Positions 1 to 7,744 of a stretch of DNA of 12,430 nucleotides are shown here, in pieces. Both the position numbers and the translations under genes were made by a program. Position 1 is the stretch's first letter; each line of letters starts with the position of its first letter. Origin of the DNA: an uncultured Collinsella sp. (lineage in GTDB: Bacteria > Actinomycetota > Coriobacteriia > Coriobacteriales > Coriobacteriaceae); contig UQIQ01000058.1 of assembly GCA_900541185.1 (NCBI GenBank), positions 1 to 12,430 of the forward strand. Reading direction: 5' to 3'. The notes beneath the pieces are model-generated. The model was given only the letters and a program-made list of their open reading frames with translations, was not told the DNA's origin and did not search any database.

Positions 1-1
1 C

Positions 2-475
2 CCCTGCCTGGGCCATGCGCCCGACCAGGTGGTCTTCTATGAGCTCACGCGTAAGTTTGTGGAGACCGAGGAAGACGTTCCCCAGGAGGCCTGCGACGTG
101 CTGTACTACACGCTCGCCGTGGGCCACCACACCGGCGTGCTCGATTGCTTTGAGCCGCGCCTGTCGGTGCCGGTGGATGTCTTCTATTCGCTCGTCGACG
201 CGCTGCCGGAGGGGGAGGCCAAGACCAAGTTCGAGGCCATCCGCTCCTTTGGCGAGTGCCAGCTTGACAAGGCGGCGGTGCCGTCGCTGCTCGAGGCCTG
301 CGACACGCTGCTCGACGAGCGCGGTTTTCGCGGCTCGGCCAAGGCCGGCATCTCGGTGTTCGACGACGACTTTGGCCTGCATGCCCAGCAGGTCGCGTTT
401 CTGATGAAGTTCCGCGATCTGGTTGAGCGCGTGCGCGATGTGTCGGGCGTGTATCTGACGGGAAGGTTGCAGTAA
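2..475 (+). CDS. hycH: Formate hydrogenlyase maturation protein HycH, 5' end cut by window
   Basis: HycH helps mature the formate hydrogenlyase complex in the cytoplasm; its exact biochemical step is not well defined. The reading frame is open from base 2, so 157 residues are visible and the true start may lie upstream. A GTG at 29 is the only plausible internal start, but the frame before it is also open. I recognise the family from the stretch VVFYELTRKFV and then YYTLAVGHHTGVLDC, which match Escherichia coli HycH (VVFSQLSRKFI, YYSLAIGHHLGVIDC) nearly position by position. E. coli HycH is 136 residues, so little is missing. The stop codon TAA overlaps the ATG of hycI by one base (TAATG), indicating translational coupling at the end of a hyc/hyf-type operon whose hydrogenase subunits must lie to the left. 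The family call is confident; only the N-terminus is uncertain. Confidence 0.88.
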   Translation, partial: PCLGHAPDQVVFYELTRKFVETEEDVPQEACDVLYYTLAVGHHTGVLDCFEPRLSVPVDVFYSLVDALPEGEAKTKFEAIRSFGECQLDKAAVPSLLEACDTLLDERGFRGSAKAGISVFDDDFGLHAQQVAFLMKFRDLVERVRDVSGVYLTGRLQ

Positions 476-978
476 TGGGTCGCGTTGTGGATGGTCGTGT
501 GAACGGCGCCCCATTTGCGGGTATCGTGCTCACGGCGGGAAGCGTGCTGCGCGCCGACGATGCCGCCGGCCCCGTGCTCTCCAAAAAGATGGAGGACACG
601 CCTATCGCCGGTTGGTACACCATCGACGGCGGTCAGACGCCCGAGGATGACATCATCGAGGTCAAGCGCGAGCGTCCGCCGCGTTTGGTTTTGGTCGATG
701 CCGCCGACATGGCGCTGCCCGTCGGCGCCATCCGCTTGCTCGATAAGACCGACGTCGCGCGCAAATCGATGTTCACCACGCATTCGCTTCCCTTGTCGAT
801 TCTGATCGAAGAGATTGAGCAATCGTGTGATGATATCGTCTTCGTCGGGATTCAGCCGGGCGACACGGAGTTCTACAACCCCATGTCCCCGGAAGTCTTT
901 GAGGCCGTCGACGCCGTGTACGACGCCGTGGCCGCCAACGACTTTTCCCACTTTGTCCGCTTGGGGCAAGAGCAATAG
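475..978 (+). CDS. hycI: Hydrogenase 3 maturation protease HycI (peptidase M52)
   Basis: This nickel-dependent endopeptidase removes the C-terminal tail of the large [NiFe] hydrogenase subunit (HycE type) after nickel insertion. The 167-residue product aligns along its length with E. coli HycI (156 residues). The nickel-sensing residues are present: Asp29 in LRADDAAGP, Asp75 in LVDAADM and His103 in TTHSLPL, corresponding to Asp16, Asp62 and His90 of E. coli. The segments IDGGQTPEDDI and FVGIQPGDTEFYNPM are also typical. One difference is Ser23 where the E. coli protein has Asn (GN to GS in the first motif). The N-terminus is about 13 residues longer than in E. coli. The start is fixed by the one-base overlap with the hycH stop. 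The substrate, a group 4 hydrogenase large subunit, should be encoded upstream of the window. Confidence 0.93.
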   Translation: MGRVVDGRVNGAPFAGIVLTAGSVLRADDAAGPVLSKKMEDTPIAGWYTIDGGQTPEDDIIEVKRERPPRLVLVDAADMALPVGAIRLLDKTDVARKSMFTTHSLPLSILIEEIEQSCDDIVFVGIQPGDTEFYNPMSPEVFEAVDAVYDAVAANDFSHFVRLGQEQ

Positions 979-1017
979 GAGCGCTTGTTCCTGCTGATTA
1001 GGAAAGAAGTGATTGAC

Positions 1018-1857
1018 ATGGCAGATTCCAAGGTGGAGTACCCCTCTCCCGATTGCCTGGCGCCCGCCGCGATCGAGGCCAAGACCGAGGCCGCCGGCGT
1101 GACCAAGGCTAACCTGCCGGTCGCTAAGGCCTTTCTGTTGGCAATGTTCGCCGGCGCGTTTATCGCCTTCGGCGGCCTGTTCTTTACCGTGTTCTTGAGC
1201 GACAGCACGCTGGGCTGGGGCGCTCAGCGCGTCGTGGGCGGTCTGTGCTTTTGCCTGGGCCTGGTGCTCGTACTGGTGTGCGGCGCCGAGCTGTTTACCG
1301 GCAATTCGCTTATGGTCTGCGCACTCAAGAGCAAAAAGATCACCCTTGTCCAGATGCTTAAGGCCTGGGTCGTCGTGTGGGTCGGCAATTTTGTCGGTGC
1401 TCTGTTCATCGTCTTTTTGGTGTACATGGCCGGCATCTATAAACTCAACGGCGAGGCGGTCGCCAACTCCATGGTGAGCGTCGCCGCCGGCAAGGTGACG
1501 ATCGACTGGGTGACGATCTTCTTCCGTGGCATCCTGTGCAATATCTTTGTGTGCCTGGCCGTGTGGATTGGTACTGCGGGCAAGACCGTAGTCGATAAGG
1601 TTGTGGGCATTTTGCTGCCCATCTCCGCCTTTGTGGCCTGCGGTTTTGAGCACTGCGTTGCCAACATGTACTTTTTGCCCATGGGTGCCGTGATGCACGC
1701 GTGCGGCTATGGTGCCAAGGTTGCCGGGGCCGATGCGCTCAACGTCGCGGGTATTGCGTTTAACCTATCCGCCGCCACGCTGGGCAACATCGTGGGCGGT
1801 GCGGTTCTGATCGCACTCGGCTACTGGTTTGTCTACGCCAAGAAGTCCGAGGCGTAA
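1018..1857 (+). CDS. focA: Formate/nitrite transporter family channel, formate type (FocA)
   Basis: A 279-residue inner-membrane protein of the FNT family, pentameric channels that move formate in either direction. Family signatures are visible: CGAELFTGN near residues 88-96 with Thr94, FFRGILCNIFVCLAVW in the middle, and GFEHCVANMYF containing His212 and Asn216, the equivalents of the pore His209 and Asn213 of E. coli FocA. Several long hydrophobic segments alternate with short loops, as expected for six membrane helices. I chose ATG 1018 over the upstream TTG at 985 because AGGAAAGAAG lies just before it and the protein then begins in the usual hydrophilic N-terminal region. It lies 39 nt behind hycI in the same direction and is followed by a strong terminator, so it is probably the last gene of the formate hydrogenlyase operon. 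Formate is the preferred substrate call from context; nitrite cannot be excluded from sequence alone. Confidence 0.9.
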   Translation: MADSKVEYPSPDCLAPAAIEAKTEAAGVTKANLPVAKAFLLAMFAGAFIAFGGLFFTVFLSDSTLGWGAQRVVGGLCFCLGLVLVLVCGAELFTGNSLMVCALKSKKITLVQMLKAWVVVWVGNFVGALFIVFLVYMAGIYKLNGEAVANSMVSVAAGKVTIDWVTIFFRGILCNIFVCLAVWIGTAGKTVVDKVVGILLPISAFVACGFEHCVANMYFLPMGAVMHACGYGAKVAGADALNVAGIAFNLSAATLGNIVGGAVLIALGYWFVYAKKSEA

Positions 1858-1879
1858 GGTACCGTCTGTTTGACGTTGG

Positions 1880-1915
1880 GCCTCCCGCGGGGCGTTGCCG
1901 TGCGGGAGGCTTTTT
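1880..1915 (+). terminator. Rho-independent terminator after focA
   Basis: A perfect 9-bp GC-rich stem, GCCTCCCGC (1880-1888) with GCGGGAGGC (1902-1910), encloses a 13-nt loop and runs directly into five T residues (1911-1915). It lies 22 nt after the focA stop and closes the hycH-hycI-focA transcript, separating it from the oxidoreductase gene that follows. Confidence 0.88.
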
Positions 1916-1979
1916 GGGTCTGGGGCTCGTTGCCGGGCTGTTGGCCTGTTGTGTTTGGCTGATGAAAGGGGTAATCGAG

Positions 1980-4097
1980 ATGGCATCTGCTGTGAAGCGT
2001 GACGGTCGCGCCGTGGTGACCACATGCGGGGGATGCTATGCCGATTGCGCCTTTGCGGCACGCGTTGAGGACGGTCGCGTGGTTGCCGAGTTACCGGTTG
2101 TGGGGTATCCGTGCGCGGCGCGTGCCCTATGCGCCCGCGGACGGCATCGCCTGGCAATGCCGTTTGACGAGCGCGACCGGATTTTGCATCCCATGCGCCG
2201 ACGAGCTGATGGCTCGGGGTTTGATGCGATTACCTGGGACGAGGCGTTTGCTCAGATTGCCGAGCGTCTTTTGGGGATTGTTGACGAGTGCGGGCCTCGT
2301 GCACTGGGTATGACGCTCGGCGTTCCCTCGTTCGACCGCTACTGGGCCTACCGTTTTATGCATGCGCTGGGTTCGCCCAATGTATACGGTGCCGACGGCG
2401 CCTGCGAGGTAAGCCGACTTACCGGTTGGGAGCACAGCCTGGGCTACAGCCCCGCCTCCGACCTGGCGCATACCGATTGCATCATGTATTTGGGGCGTTC
2501 CTTGGTGGATTCGTCGTCGATGGGGTCGGTCGATGCGCTCAACGATGCGCGCCGGCGTGGGGCGAAAATCATCGTGGTTGACCCTCGGCGCAGCGGTTCG
2601 GCTGCTATTGCCGATCGCTGGCTCCGCGTGCGTCCCGGATGCGATCTGGCGTTGCTGCTGGGTATCGCACACGTGTTGATTGCCGAGGGCCTGTACGATC
2701 ACGAGTTCGTGAACCGCTACACCACGGGCTTTGATGAGCTGGCGCAGGCGGCCAGTGCTTGGACGCCCGAGTGGGCTGAGTCGATGTGCGACGTGCCGGC
2801 CGCAGAGATTGTCGCCACGGCGCGCGATCTGGCTGCCGCCGCGCCTGCCGCCGTGGTGGATGCGGGCTTTCATGGCGGCATCGGTATCGCGTATGCCAAC
2901 AGTACGCAGACGGCGCGCGCTATCTGTTTGGTCGATGTGCTGCTGGGCTGCATCGGACATGCGGGCGGTGCCCTCAACCCGCCCACACCGCTTGCGTTGG
3001 GCGATTTGGACCCTGCGCGTTTCGCGACGCCGTCGATGCCACGTGAGCCCAAGTTGGGGTCCGAACGCTATCCACTCGTCGACCCCGAGCGCGGTCTGTG
3101 CACGACCATCGGCCAGTCGATTCTTGCCGGCGATTTGCGTGGGCTCATCGTCTATGCCAGTAACCCCGGTGCGGGCTATGGCAATGCGCAGGCTTGGTTG
3201 GGCATCTTGCAGCAGCTCGACTTGCTCGTGACGATTGATATTCGCTGGTCCGAGACGGCGCGCGCTTCCGACTTCGTGCTGCCCGACGTGACGTATCTGG
3301 AGGCCGACCGCGGCGTGGGGACGGTCGTGGGCGCCAACGATTCGCGCGTGTTCTACCGCAACGCCGTGCTGCCTGTGCAGCATGACGACACACGTCCCGG
3401 TCGGGAGATTTTTGCCGGTCTGGCGCAGGCGTGTGGCGTGGGCGAGTACTTCCAGTTTACGTCTGACGATCTGGCGGCTGCCCAGGTGGCGCCTTTTGGG
3501 ATCGATCTGGACGAGCTCAAGGAGCGCGGCTGGGCCGACACGGGTGTTGCGTTGCCGTCGCGCACGGGCGAGCCGGCGATTCCCTTGGATGGCGGCAAAA
3601 TTGCGCTGGCAAGCGACGTATGGGAACGAGCCGGTCTGGGTCGTGTACCCAACTGGATCGCTCCCATGGTGGAGCCCGGTCCGGGGATGTTTCGCCTCAT
3701 TAGCGGCAACCGTCCCTTTGAGTCGCATACCTCGCGAAGGCTTGCGGCCCAAGGTGCCGCCGAGGCCGGATCGGACCTGGATGCCGTGCAGATGAATGCC
3801 GATGTTGCTGCGCGCATGGGCATCGTCGACGGCGAGATCGTCGAACTCGTGAGCGATATGGGCCGCGACCGCGTGCGAGTGGAGACGACGCCGTATCTGC
3901 ATCCGGCGTGCATCTTCACCTCGGCCGCTCCCGGCGGGCGTTCGTTTGGCGCCGATGCCGGTGGCGCTCAAGCCTTGGGCGTGGGTCCGCTCGACCATAC
4001 GCCGTTGCGTTGGGACCCGTTGACGGGCGCTGCGCTCACCCAGGAAAACGCCGTTCGCGTGGAAAAGATCGCGGCACGCGAGGATAATAGCGATTGA
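1980..4097 (+). CDS. Molybdopterin-dependent [4Fe-4S] oxidoreductase, PsrA/PhsA/FdhF-like, substrate unknown
   Basis: A 705-residue member of the Mo/W-bisPGD (DMSO reductase) superfamily. An N-terminal [4Fe-4S] motif is present: Cys16, Cys19, Cys23 and Cys51 (CxxCxxxC, 27 residues, C), followed by RGRHRL where many relatives have KGR. Molybdopterin-binding core domains follow, and a C-terminal dinucleotide-binding domain begins near NRPFESHTS. Aligning NVYGADGACEVSRLTGW with the FdhH active-site stretch puts Cys142 in the position of selenocysteine 140, so the likely Mo ligand is an ordinary cysteine (codon TGC). There is no Tat or Sec signal, so the enzyme should be cytoplasmic. No ferredoxin-type or membrane-anchor subunit is adjacent, which is unusual for polysulfide or thiosulfate reductases. 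ATG 1980 is chosen because AAAGGGG lies 9 nt upstream and the in-frame 22 residues before it overlap the focA terminator region. The superfamily is sure; formate dehydrogenase, reductase and other roles all remain possible. Confidence 0.85.
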   Translation: MASAVKRDGRAVVTTCGGCYADCAFAARVEDGRVVAELPVVGYPCAARALCARGRHRLAMPFDERDRILHPMRRRADGSGFDAITWDEAFAQIAERLLGIVDECGPRALGMTLGVPSFDRYWAYRFMHALGSPNVYGADGACEVSRLTGWEHSLGYSPASDLAHTDCIMYLGRSLVDSSSMGSVDALNDARRRGAKIIVVDPRRSGSAAIADRWLRVRPGCDLALLLGIAHVLIAEGLYDHEFVNRYTTGFDELAQAASAWTPEWAESMCDVPAAEIVATARDLAAAAPAAVVDAGFHGGIGIAYANSTQTARAICLVDVLLGCIGHAGGALNPPTPLALGDLDPARFATPSMPREPKLGSERYPLVDPERGLCTTIGQSILAGDLRGLIVYASNPGAGYGNAQAWLGILQQLDLLVTIDIRWSETARASDFVLPDVTYLEADRGVGTVVGANDSRVFYRNAVLPVQHDDTRPGREIFAGLAQACGVGEYFQFTSDDLAAAQVAPFGIDLDELKERGWADTGVALPSRTGEPAIPLDGGKIALASDVWERAGLGRVPNWIAPMVEPGPGMFRLISGNRPFESHTSRRLAAQGAAEAGSDLDAVQMNADVAARMGIVDGEIVELVSDMGRDRVRVETTPYLHPACIFTSAAPGGRSFGADAGGAQALGVGPLDHTPLRWDPLTGAALTQENAVRVEKIAAREDNSD

Positions 4098-4102
4098 TTG
4101 AC

Positions 4103-4123
4103 TCAGCCGATCGAATTGGCTGA
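4103..4123 (+). terminator. Small hairpin between oxidoreductase gene and selA, possible weak terminator
   Basis: TCAGCCGAT and ATTGGCTGA form a 9-bp stem with one G-T wobble and a 3-nt loop, six bases after the stop codon at 4095-4097. Only a poor T-rich tail (TAGTTTG) follows, so full termination is doubtful. It could be an attenuator or mRNA end-stabilising hairpin that lets transcription continue into selA. Confidence 0.3.
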
Positions 4124-4173
4124 TAGTTTGACGTTCGAACGATTGATTCACCTTTGGTTTTGAAAGGTCGCAC

Positions 4174-5631
4174 ATGAGCGATAGCCAGAACATGTCCGAT
4201 GAGGTACGCGCCCGCCTTCGCGCTATTCCTTCCGTCAACGAGCTGCTCGCAGAGTGGCCGGTTGTGAAGGCGGCGGGGGAGACCTGCGACGCGGTGGTGC
4301 ATGCCGCCGTCACGGCCGAGCTCGACGAGGAGCGCGCCGCGATTCGTGCCGGCGCCGCCCCGCGTTCCAAGCGCGACCTGGCCTCGGCCATCGAGTGGCG
4401 TGCGCATCGATCCGCACTGCCGAGCCTGCGCCCTGCCGTCAACGCCACGGGTGTGGTCATCCATACCAACTTGGGTCGCGCCCCGCTCGCGGAGTCGGCG
4501 GCAAAGGCCGTGGCCGAGGTCGCGCGTGGCTACAGCACGCTCGAGTACAGCGTGGACACCTGCTCGCGCGGGTCGCGCAAGGAGCACGCCGCGCAGCTCA
4601 TCCGCTCGCTTACCGGTGCCGAGGACGCGCTGGTCGTTAACAACAACGCCGCCGCTGTGCTGCTGGTGCTGGCGACCCATGCCGCAGGCAAGGAGGTCAT
4701 CGTCAGCCGCGGCGAGCTTGTCGAGATCGGCGGCAGCTTCCGCATCCCCGATGTCATGGCGGCTTCGGGCGCCAAACTCGTCGAGGTCGGCGCCACCAAC
4801 CGCACGCACCTGGCTGATTATGAGCAAGCCATCACGCCCGATACGGCGATGATCCTCAAGGTCCATCCTTCCAACTATCGCATCGAGGGCTTTCACGAGG
4901 AAGCGGGCTCTCGGGAGCTTGCCGCCCTGGCCCACAAGCATGGTCTGCTGTTCTACGAGGACCAGGGTTCGGGCGCGCTGTTGCCCGACGACATCTTGGT
5001 GCGCGGCGGCGAAGAAACCACGCCGGCTTCGGTTTCGGCAGGGCTCGATCTGGTGTCGTGCTCGGGCGATAAGCTGCTCGGTGCCGCACAGGCGGGCATT
5101 ATCATGGGCCGTCGCGATCTGGTCCAGGCCTGCGGGTCGCATCCGCTTATGCGTGCCCTACGCCCGGGCAAGCTCGCACTGGCGGCGCTCGAGGCTACAC
5201 TGCGCATCTACATGGATGGGGCGGATGTGGCCCATCGCGAGGTGCCGGTGCTAAACATGCTCACGCTTCCGCAGGCTCATCTGGAGCGCCGCGCACGCAA
5301 ACTGCGCGAGCTGATGGTGGCGGGCCTCGATAAGGCGGGTTGCCCGCGCGCCGTGCAGGTGGAAATCGTCGAGGAGTCGTCGACTCCCGGCGGCGGTTCG
5401 CTGCCTACCGTCGAGCTGCCTACCATGTGCGTTGCCGTGCGCCTCGTCGATGAGCGTCTTTCCGTTGACGCACTCAAGCGCTCGCTCGTCCAAGATTTCG
5501 ACACGCCGGTCGTCACACGCGCCTCGCACGATCGCGTCCTGTTTGACATGCGTACACTCGTGGGCGACCGCGATATCGAGACGGCGGCATCGACGCTCGT
5601 CGCGTGCGTTGAGAAGGCGATTGCTCGATGA
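4174..5631 (+). CDS. selA: L-seryl-tRNA(Sec) selenium transferase SelA
   Basis: SelA is a PLP enzyme that converts Ser-tRNA(Sec) to Sec-tRNA(Sec) using selenophosphate. The 485-residue product has the N-terminal RLRAIPSVNELL segment typical of the tRNA-binding domain, the family block around NATGVVIHTNLGRAPLA (from residue 90), and the PLP-binding lysine Lys300 in SCSGDKLLGAAQAGII, equivalent to Lys295 of E. coli. Length is close to the family norm (about 460). ATG 4174 is chosen because GAAAGG ends 6 nt upstream; a second in-frame ATG at 4192 has no such signal. The gene's TGA stop overlaps the selB start by 4 nt (ATGA), so the two are translationally coupled. With selB and the tRNA-Sec gene downstream it forms a complete decoding locus. 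The selenophosphate synthetase gene selD is not in the window. Confidence 0.96.
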   Translation: MSDSQNMSDEVRARLRAIPSVNELLAEWPVVKAAGETCDAVVHAAVTAELDEERAAIRAGAAPRSKRDLASAIEWRAHRSALPSLRPAVNATGVVIHTNLGRAPLAESAAKAVAEVARGYSTLEYSVDTCSRGSRKEHAAQLIRSLTGAEDALVVNNNAAAVLLVLATHAAGKEVIVSRGELVEIGGSFRIPDVMAASGAKLVEVGATNRTHLADYEQAITPDTAMILKVHPSNYRIEGFHEEAGSRELAALAHKHGLLFYEDQGSGALLPDDILVRGGEETTPASVSAGLDLVSCSGDKLLGAAQAGIIMGRRDLVQACGSHPLMRALRPGKLALAALEATLRIYMDGADVAHREVPVLNMLTLPQAHLERRARKLRELMVAGLDKAGCPRAVQVEIVEESSTPGGGSLPTVELPTMCVAVRLVDERLSVDALKRSLVQDFDTPVVTRASHDRVLFDMRTLVGDRDIETAASTLVACVEKAIAR

Positions 5632-7595
5632 GTGAGGTTCAGGCGCTGGTGGAGTGTCCCGTTATCGTTGGCACGGCGGGTCACGTTGACCATGGTAAGT
5701 CGGCATTGATCGAGGCACTGACCGGCAAGAATCCCGATCGTCTGGAGGTTGAGCGCCGTCGCGGTATGACCGTGGAGCTGGGCTTTGGCGAGTTGGCGCT
5801 GCCGAGTGGCAAGATCGTCGGCCTGGTCGACGTGCCGGGCCACGCGCATTACCTGCGCGCCATGGTGCAGGGCGCCACGGGCATCGACGTTGCCGTGCTG
5901 GTGGTCTCTGCCGTCGAGGGCGTGATGCCGCAGACGCGCGAGCACGTGCACGTGCTGGAGCTGCTGGGCGTTACGCATATGGTGGTCGCGCTGACGATGT
6001 GCGACCTTGCCGATGCCGAGATGACCGAGCTTGCCGAGCTCGATGTCGATGACTTTTTGTCGGGTACCGTGTTTGCGGACGCGCCGATCGTGCCTGTGTC
6101 GTCCAAGACAGGCGAGGGGATCGAAAGGCTGCTCGCCGTGCTCGACGAGCAGGTTGCCGCTTGCTGGGATGCCTGCCGTGCCCGTGCCGAGCTCACTGAT
6201 GCCGCGCCGCGTCTGCCGATTGACCGCTGCTTTACGATCAAGGGCGTCGGCACTGTCGTGACGGGAACGTTGCACGATGCGCCGGTTGCGGTGGGCGACG
6301 AGTTGATGGCTTTGCCGTCGCGTACGGTCTGTCGCGTGCGTGGGATCCAGGTGCATGGCGATACGCCGCGCGCGCTGCCTGGTCAGCGTGTGGCGCTCAA
6401 CCTGGTTGGTGACGGTGTCGCGGCGCTTGACCGTGGCGAGATGCTGGGCGTGGCGGACCGCTTTGGTCAGACGTTGCGCTTTATGATAACGTTCACCTAC
6501 CTGGGCCGCGAGGGCACCAAGCCGCGCGTGCTCGAGTCGGGCGCGCGTGTGCATGTGATGGCCGGCACGGCCGAGGTCATCGGCCGCATCATGCTTTTGG
6601 AGGGCGAGGCCCCCATGGCGGTGGGCGAGACCCGTACCGTGCAGGTGCGCTTGGAGGAGCCGCTGCCGCTGTGTGCCGGAGACCATGCCGTGGTGCTGTC
6701 GTATTCGCCCGTTATGCTTATCGGCGGCGGGCGCGTGCTGCTTTCGCGCTGCCGTCGCTCGCGCGAGCTTTCGACGGGGGAGCGCACGCTGCTTGCAGCG
6801 CTTGAGGCCGGCGATGCCGTCGCTGGTGTTGAGGCGTGGTTGGCGCTGCAGACGTTGCCGGTCGTGGCTGCCGACGTTGCCGCGGCGCTAGACCTTGTTT
6901 CCGGTGGGGCCGATGCCGCGCTGAACGAGTTGGTGGCGCGAGGTGCTGTGCGCGAGCTTGCGGGCTCGGGCTGTAGGCTGTATGTGAATGCTGCCGTGTT
7001 CGATGCCGCCATGGACGTGCTGGCGGCGACCCTGTCAGCCATGCATGCGGCGTCTCCCAAGGAGACGGGCTTTACGCCCGGCGCCGTTGCCCATGCTGCG
7101 TGGCCTGCCGCTGATGATGGCGTTGCCGCGGCTCTGATTGCCGAGGGCTGCTCGCGTGGTGTGTGTGCCTCGGAGGGCGCCGAGGTATTCGATCCGCATT
7201 CGGCCGCCGCGGCGGCACGCGTGGTTCGCGAAGCCTGCGAACGTATCGTTGCTTTGCTGGACGAAGCCGGCCTCGATGCGCCGACGTTGCCCGAGGCGGG
7301 CGAGCAACTGCAGCTCGATCGCGACACCATGACGCGTGCCCTGCGCGAGCTTTCGCTCAATCGCTCGATCGTTAAGGTTGAGCGCGACGTTGCCCTGTCT
7401 GCCGCCGCCGAGGCCCATGCGCGCGAGCTCGTCGCCGCCGCCATCGCCGATGCCGGTGGCGCAGCCACCACGAGCGTGCTGCGTGAGGCTCTGGGCGTGT
7501 CGCGCAAACGTGCCATCAGCATCTTGGAGCACCTGGATGCCGTACGCTTTACGGTGCTCGACAAGGATGCCGGCGGCCTGCGCTCCCTGCGCTAG
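5628..7595 (+). CDS. selB: Selenocysteine-specific elongation factor SelB
   Basis: SelB is a GTPase that delivers Sec-tRNA(Sec) to UGA codons followed by a SECIS hairpin. The 655 residues begin with an EF-Tu-like G domain: P-loop GHVDHGKS (18-25), switch I ERRRGMTVELGF (42-53) and switch II DVPGH (68-72). Beta-barrel domains follow, then C-terminal winged helices ending in GVSRKRAISILEHLD, the SECIS-binding module. It is slightly longer than E. coli SelB (614). Two features are odd: the guanine-specificity motif, usually N/TKxD, reads TMCD (123-126), and the residue after the catalytic His72 is Ala rather than Glu (GHAHY). Both depart from the textbook motif but sit in an otherwise intact protein, so I do not call it broken. 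The start codon overlaps the selA stop by 4 nt. The frame ends 25 nt before the first long palindrome. Confidence 0.95.
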   Translation: MSEVQALVECPVIVGTAGHVDHGKSALIEALTGKNPDRLEVERRRGMTVELGFGELALPSGKIVGLVDVPGHAHYLRAMVQGATGIDVAVLVVSAVEGVMPQTREHVHVLELLGVTHMVVALTMCDLADAEMTELAELDVDDFLSGTVFADAPIVPVSSKTGEGIERLLAVLDEQVAACWDACRARAELTDAAPRLPIDRCFTIKGVGTVVTGTLHDAPVAVGDELMALPSRTVCRVRGIQVHGDTPRALPGQRVALNLVGDGVAALDRGEMLGVADRFGQTLRFMITFTYLGREGTKPRVLESGARVHVMAGTAEVIGRIMLLEGEAPMAVGETRTVQVRLEEPLPLCAGDHAVVLSYSPVMLIGGGRVLLSRCRRSRELSTGERTLLAALEAGDAVAGVEAWLALQTLPVVAADVAAALDLVSGGADAALNELVARGAVRELAGSGCRLYVNAAVFDAAMDVLAATLSAMHAASPKETGFTPGAVAHAAWPAADDGVAAALIAEGCSRGVCASEGAEVFDPHSAAAAARVVREACERIVALLDEAGLDAPTLPEAGEQLQLDRDTMTRALRELSLNRSIVKVERDVALSAAAEAHARELVAAAIADAGGAATTSVLREALGVSRKRAISILEHLDAVRFTVLDKDAGGLRSLR

Positions 7596-7620
7596 ATCGG
7601 TCATACCGCCCCGCCCCCTC

Positions 7621-7687
7621 AGTTGCGGTGGAATAGTTCCTATTTGGAGGCTTTGGCAGCAAATACAGGAACTATTCCACCGCAACT
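7621..7687. repeat. Long palindromic element 1 (selB-selC interval)
   Basis: AGTTGCGGTGGAATAGTTCC (7621-7640) is the exact reverse complement of 7668-7687, giving a perfect 20-bp stem. After a 2-nt bulge (7666-7667) the stem continues with TATTTG (7641-7646) pairing with CAAATA (7660-7665), leaving a 13-nt loop. The downstream sequence is T-rich (TTCTTGTTTGTCTTTTT), so the element may also terminate the selAB transcript. The outer core TTGCGGTG/CACCGCAA recurs in the second palindrome at 10724-10798, which argues for a dispersed element rather than a simple terminator. It contains no ORF or transposase. The structure is certain; the function is unknown. Confidence 0.85.
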
Positions 7688-7701
7688 TCTTGTTTGTCTT
7701 T

Positions 7702-7732
7702 TTGGGATGGAGCCGTTTCGGTTTGGTAAAAT
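7702..7732 (+). promoter_or_regulatory. Possible promoter for selC
   Basis: A TAAAAT hexamer at 7727-7732 lies 13 nt before the first base of the tRNA-Sec gene, a plausible -10 position. The best -35 candidate is TTGGGA at 7702-7707, but the spacing of 19 nt is long. A tRNA gene separated from selB by a large palindrome and followed by its own terminator would be expected to have its own promoter. This is inference from position and one hexamer. Confidence 0.35.
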
Positions 7733-7744
7733 ACCGCCGCACTT

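Noticed and set aside
184..1698. A 504-codon minus-strand open frame across hycH, hycI and focA
   Set aside because: The three + strand genes have strong family matches and ribosome binding or overlap signals. The minus frame is His/Gln/Asp-rich and resembles no protein I know.
1914..1979. Upstream start for the oxidoreductase adding a hydrophobic 22-residue leader
   Set aside because: The leader MGLGLVAGLLACC looks like a signal peptide, but the start overlaps the T-run of the focA terminator and has no ribosome binding site. ATG 1980 has AAAGGGG at good spacing, and there is no twin-arginine motif.
2398..2410. A selenocysteine codon in the molybdopterin oxidoreductase
   Set aside because: The active-site codon is TGC (Cys142). 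No in-frame TGA occurs in the gene before its stop, so no SECIS is expected here.
2127..4469. A 780-codon open frame on the minus strand across the oxidoreductase gene
   Set aside because: It is the antisense shadow of a high-GC coding region. Its translation is Arg/His/Gln-rich with no recognisable domain, while the + strand carries clear family motifs.
7621..7687. An invertible promoter or phase-variation switch between the palindrome arms
   Set aside because: The segment between the arms is too short (27 nt) to hold a promoter, and no recombinase gene is nearby.
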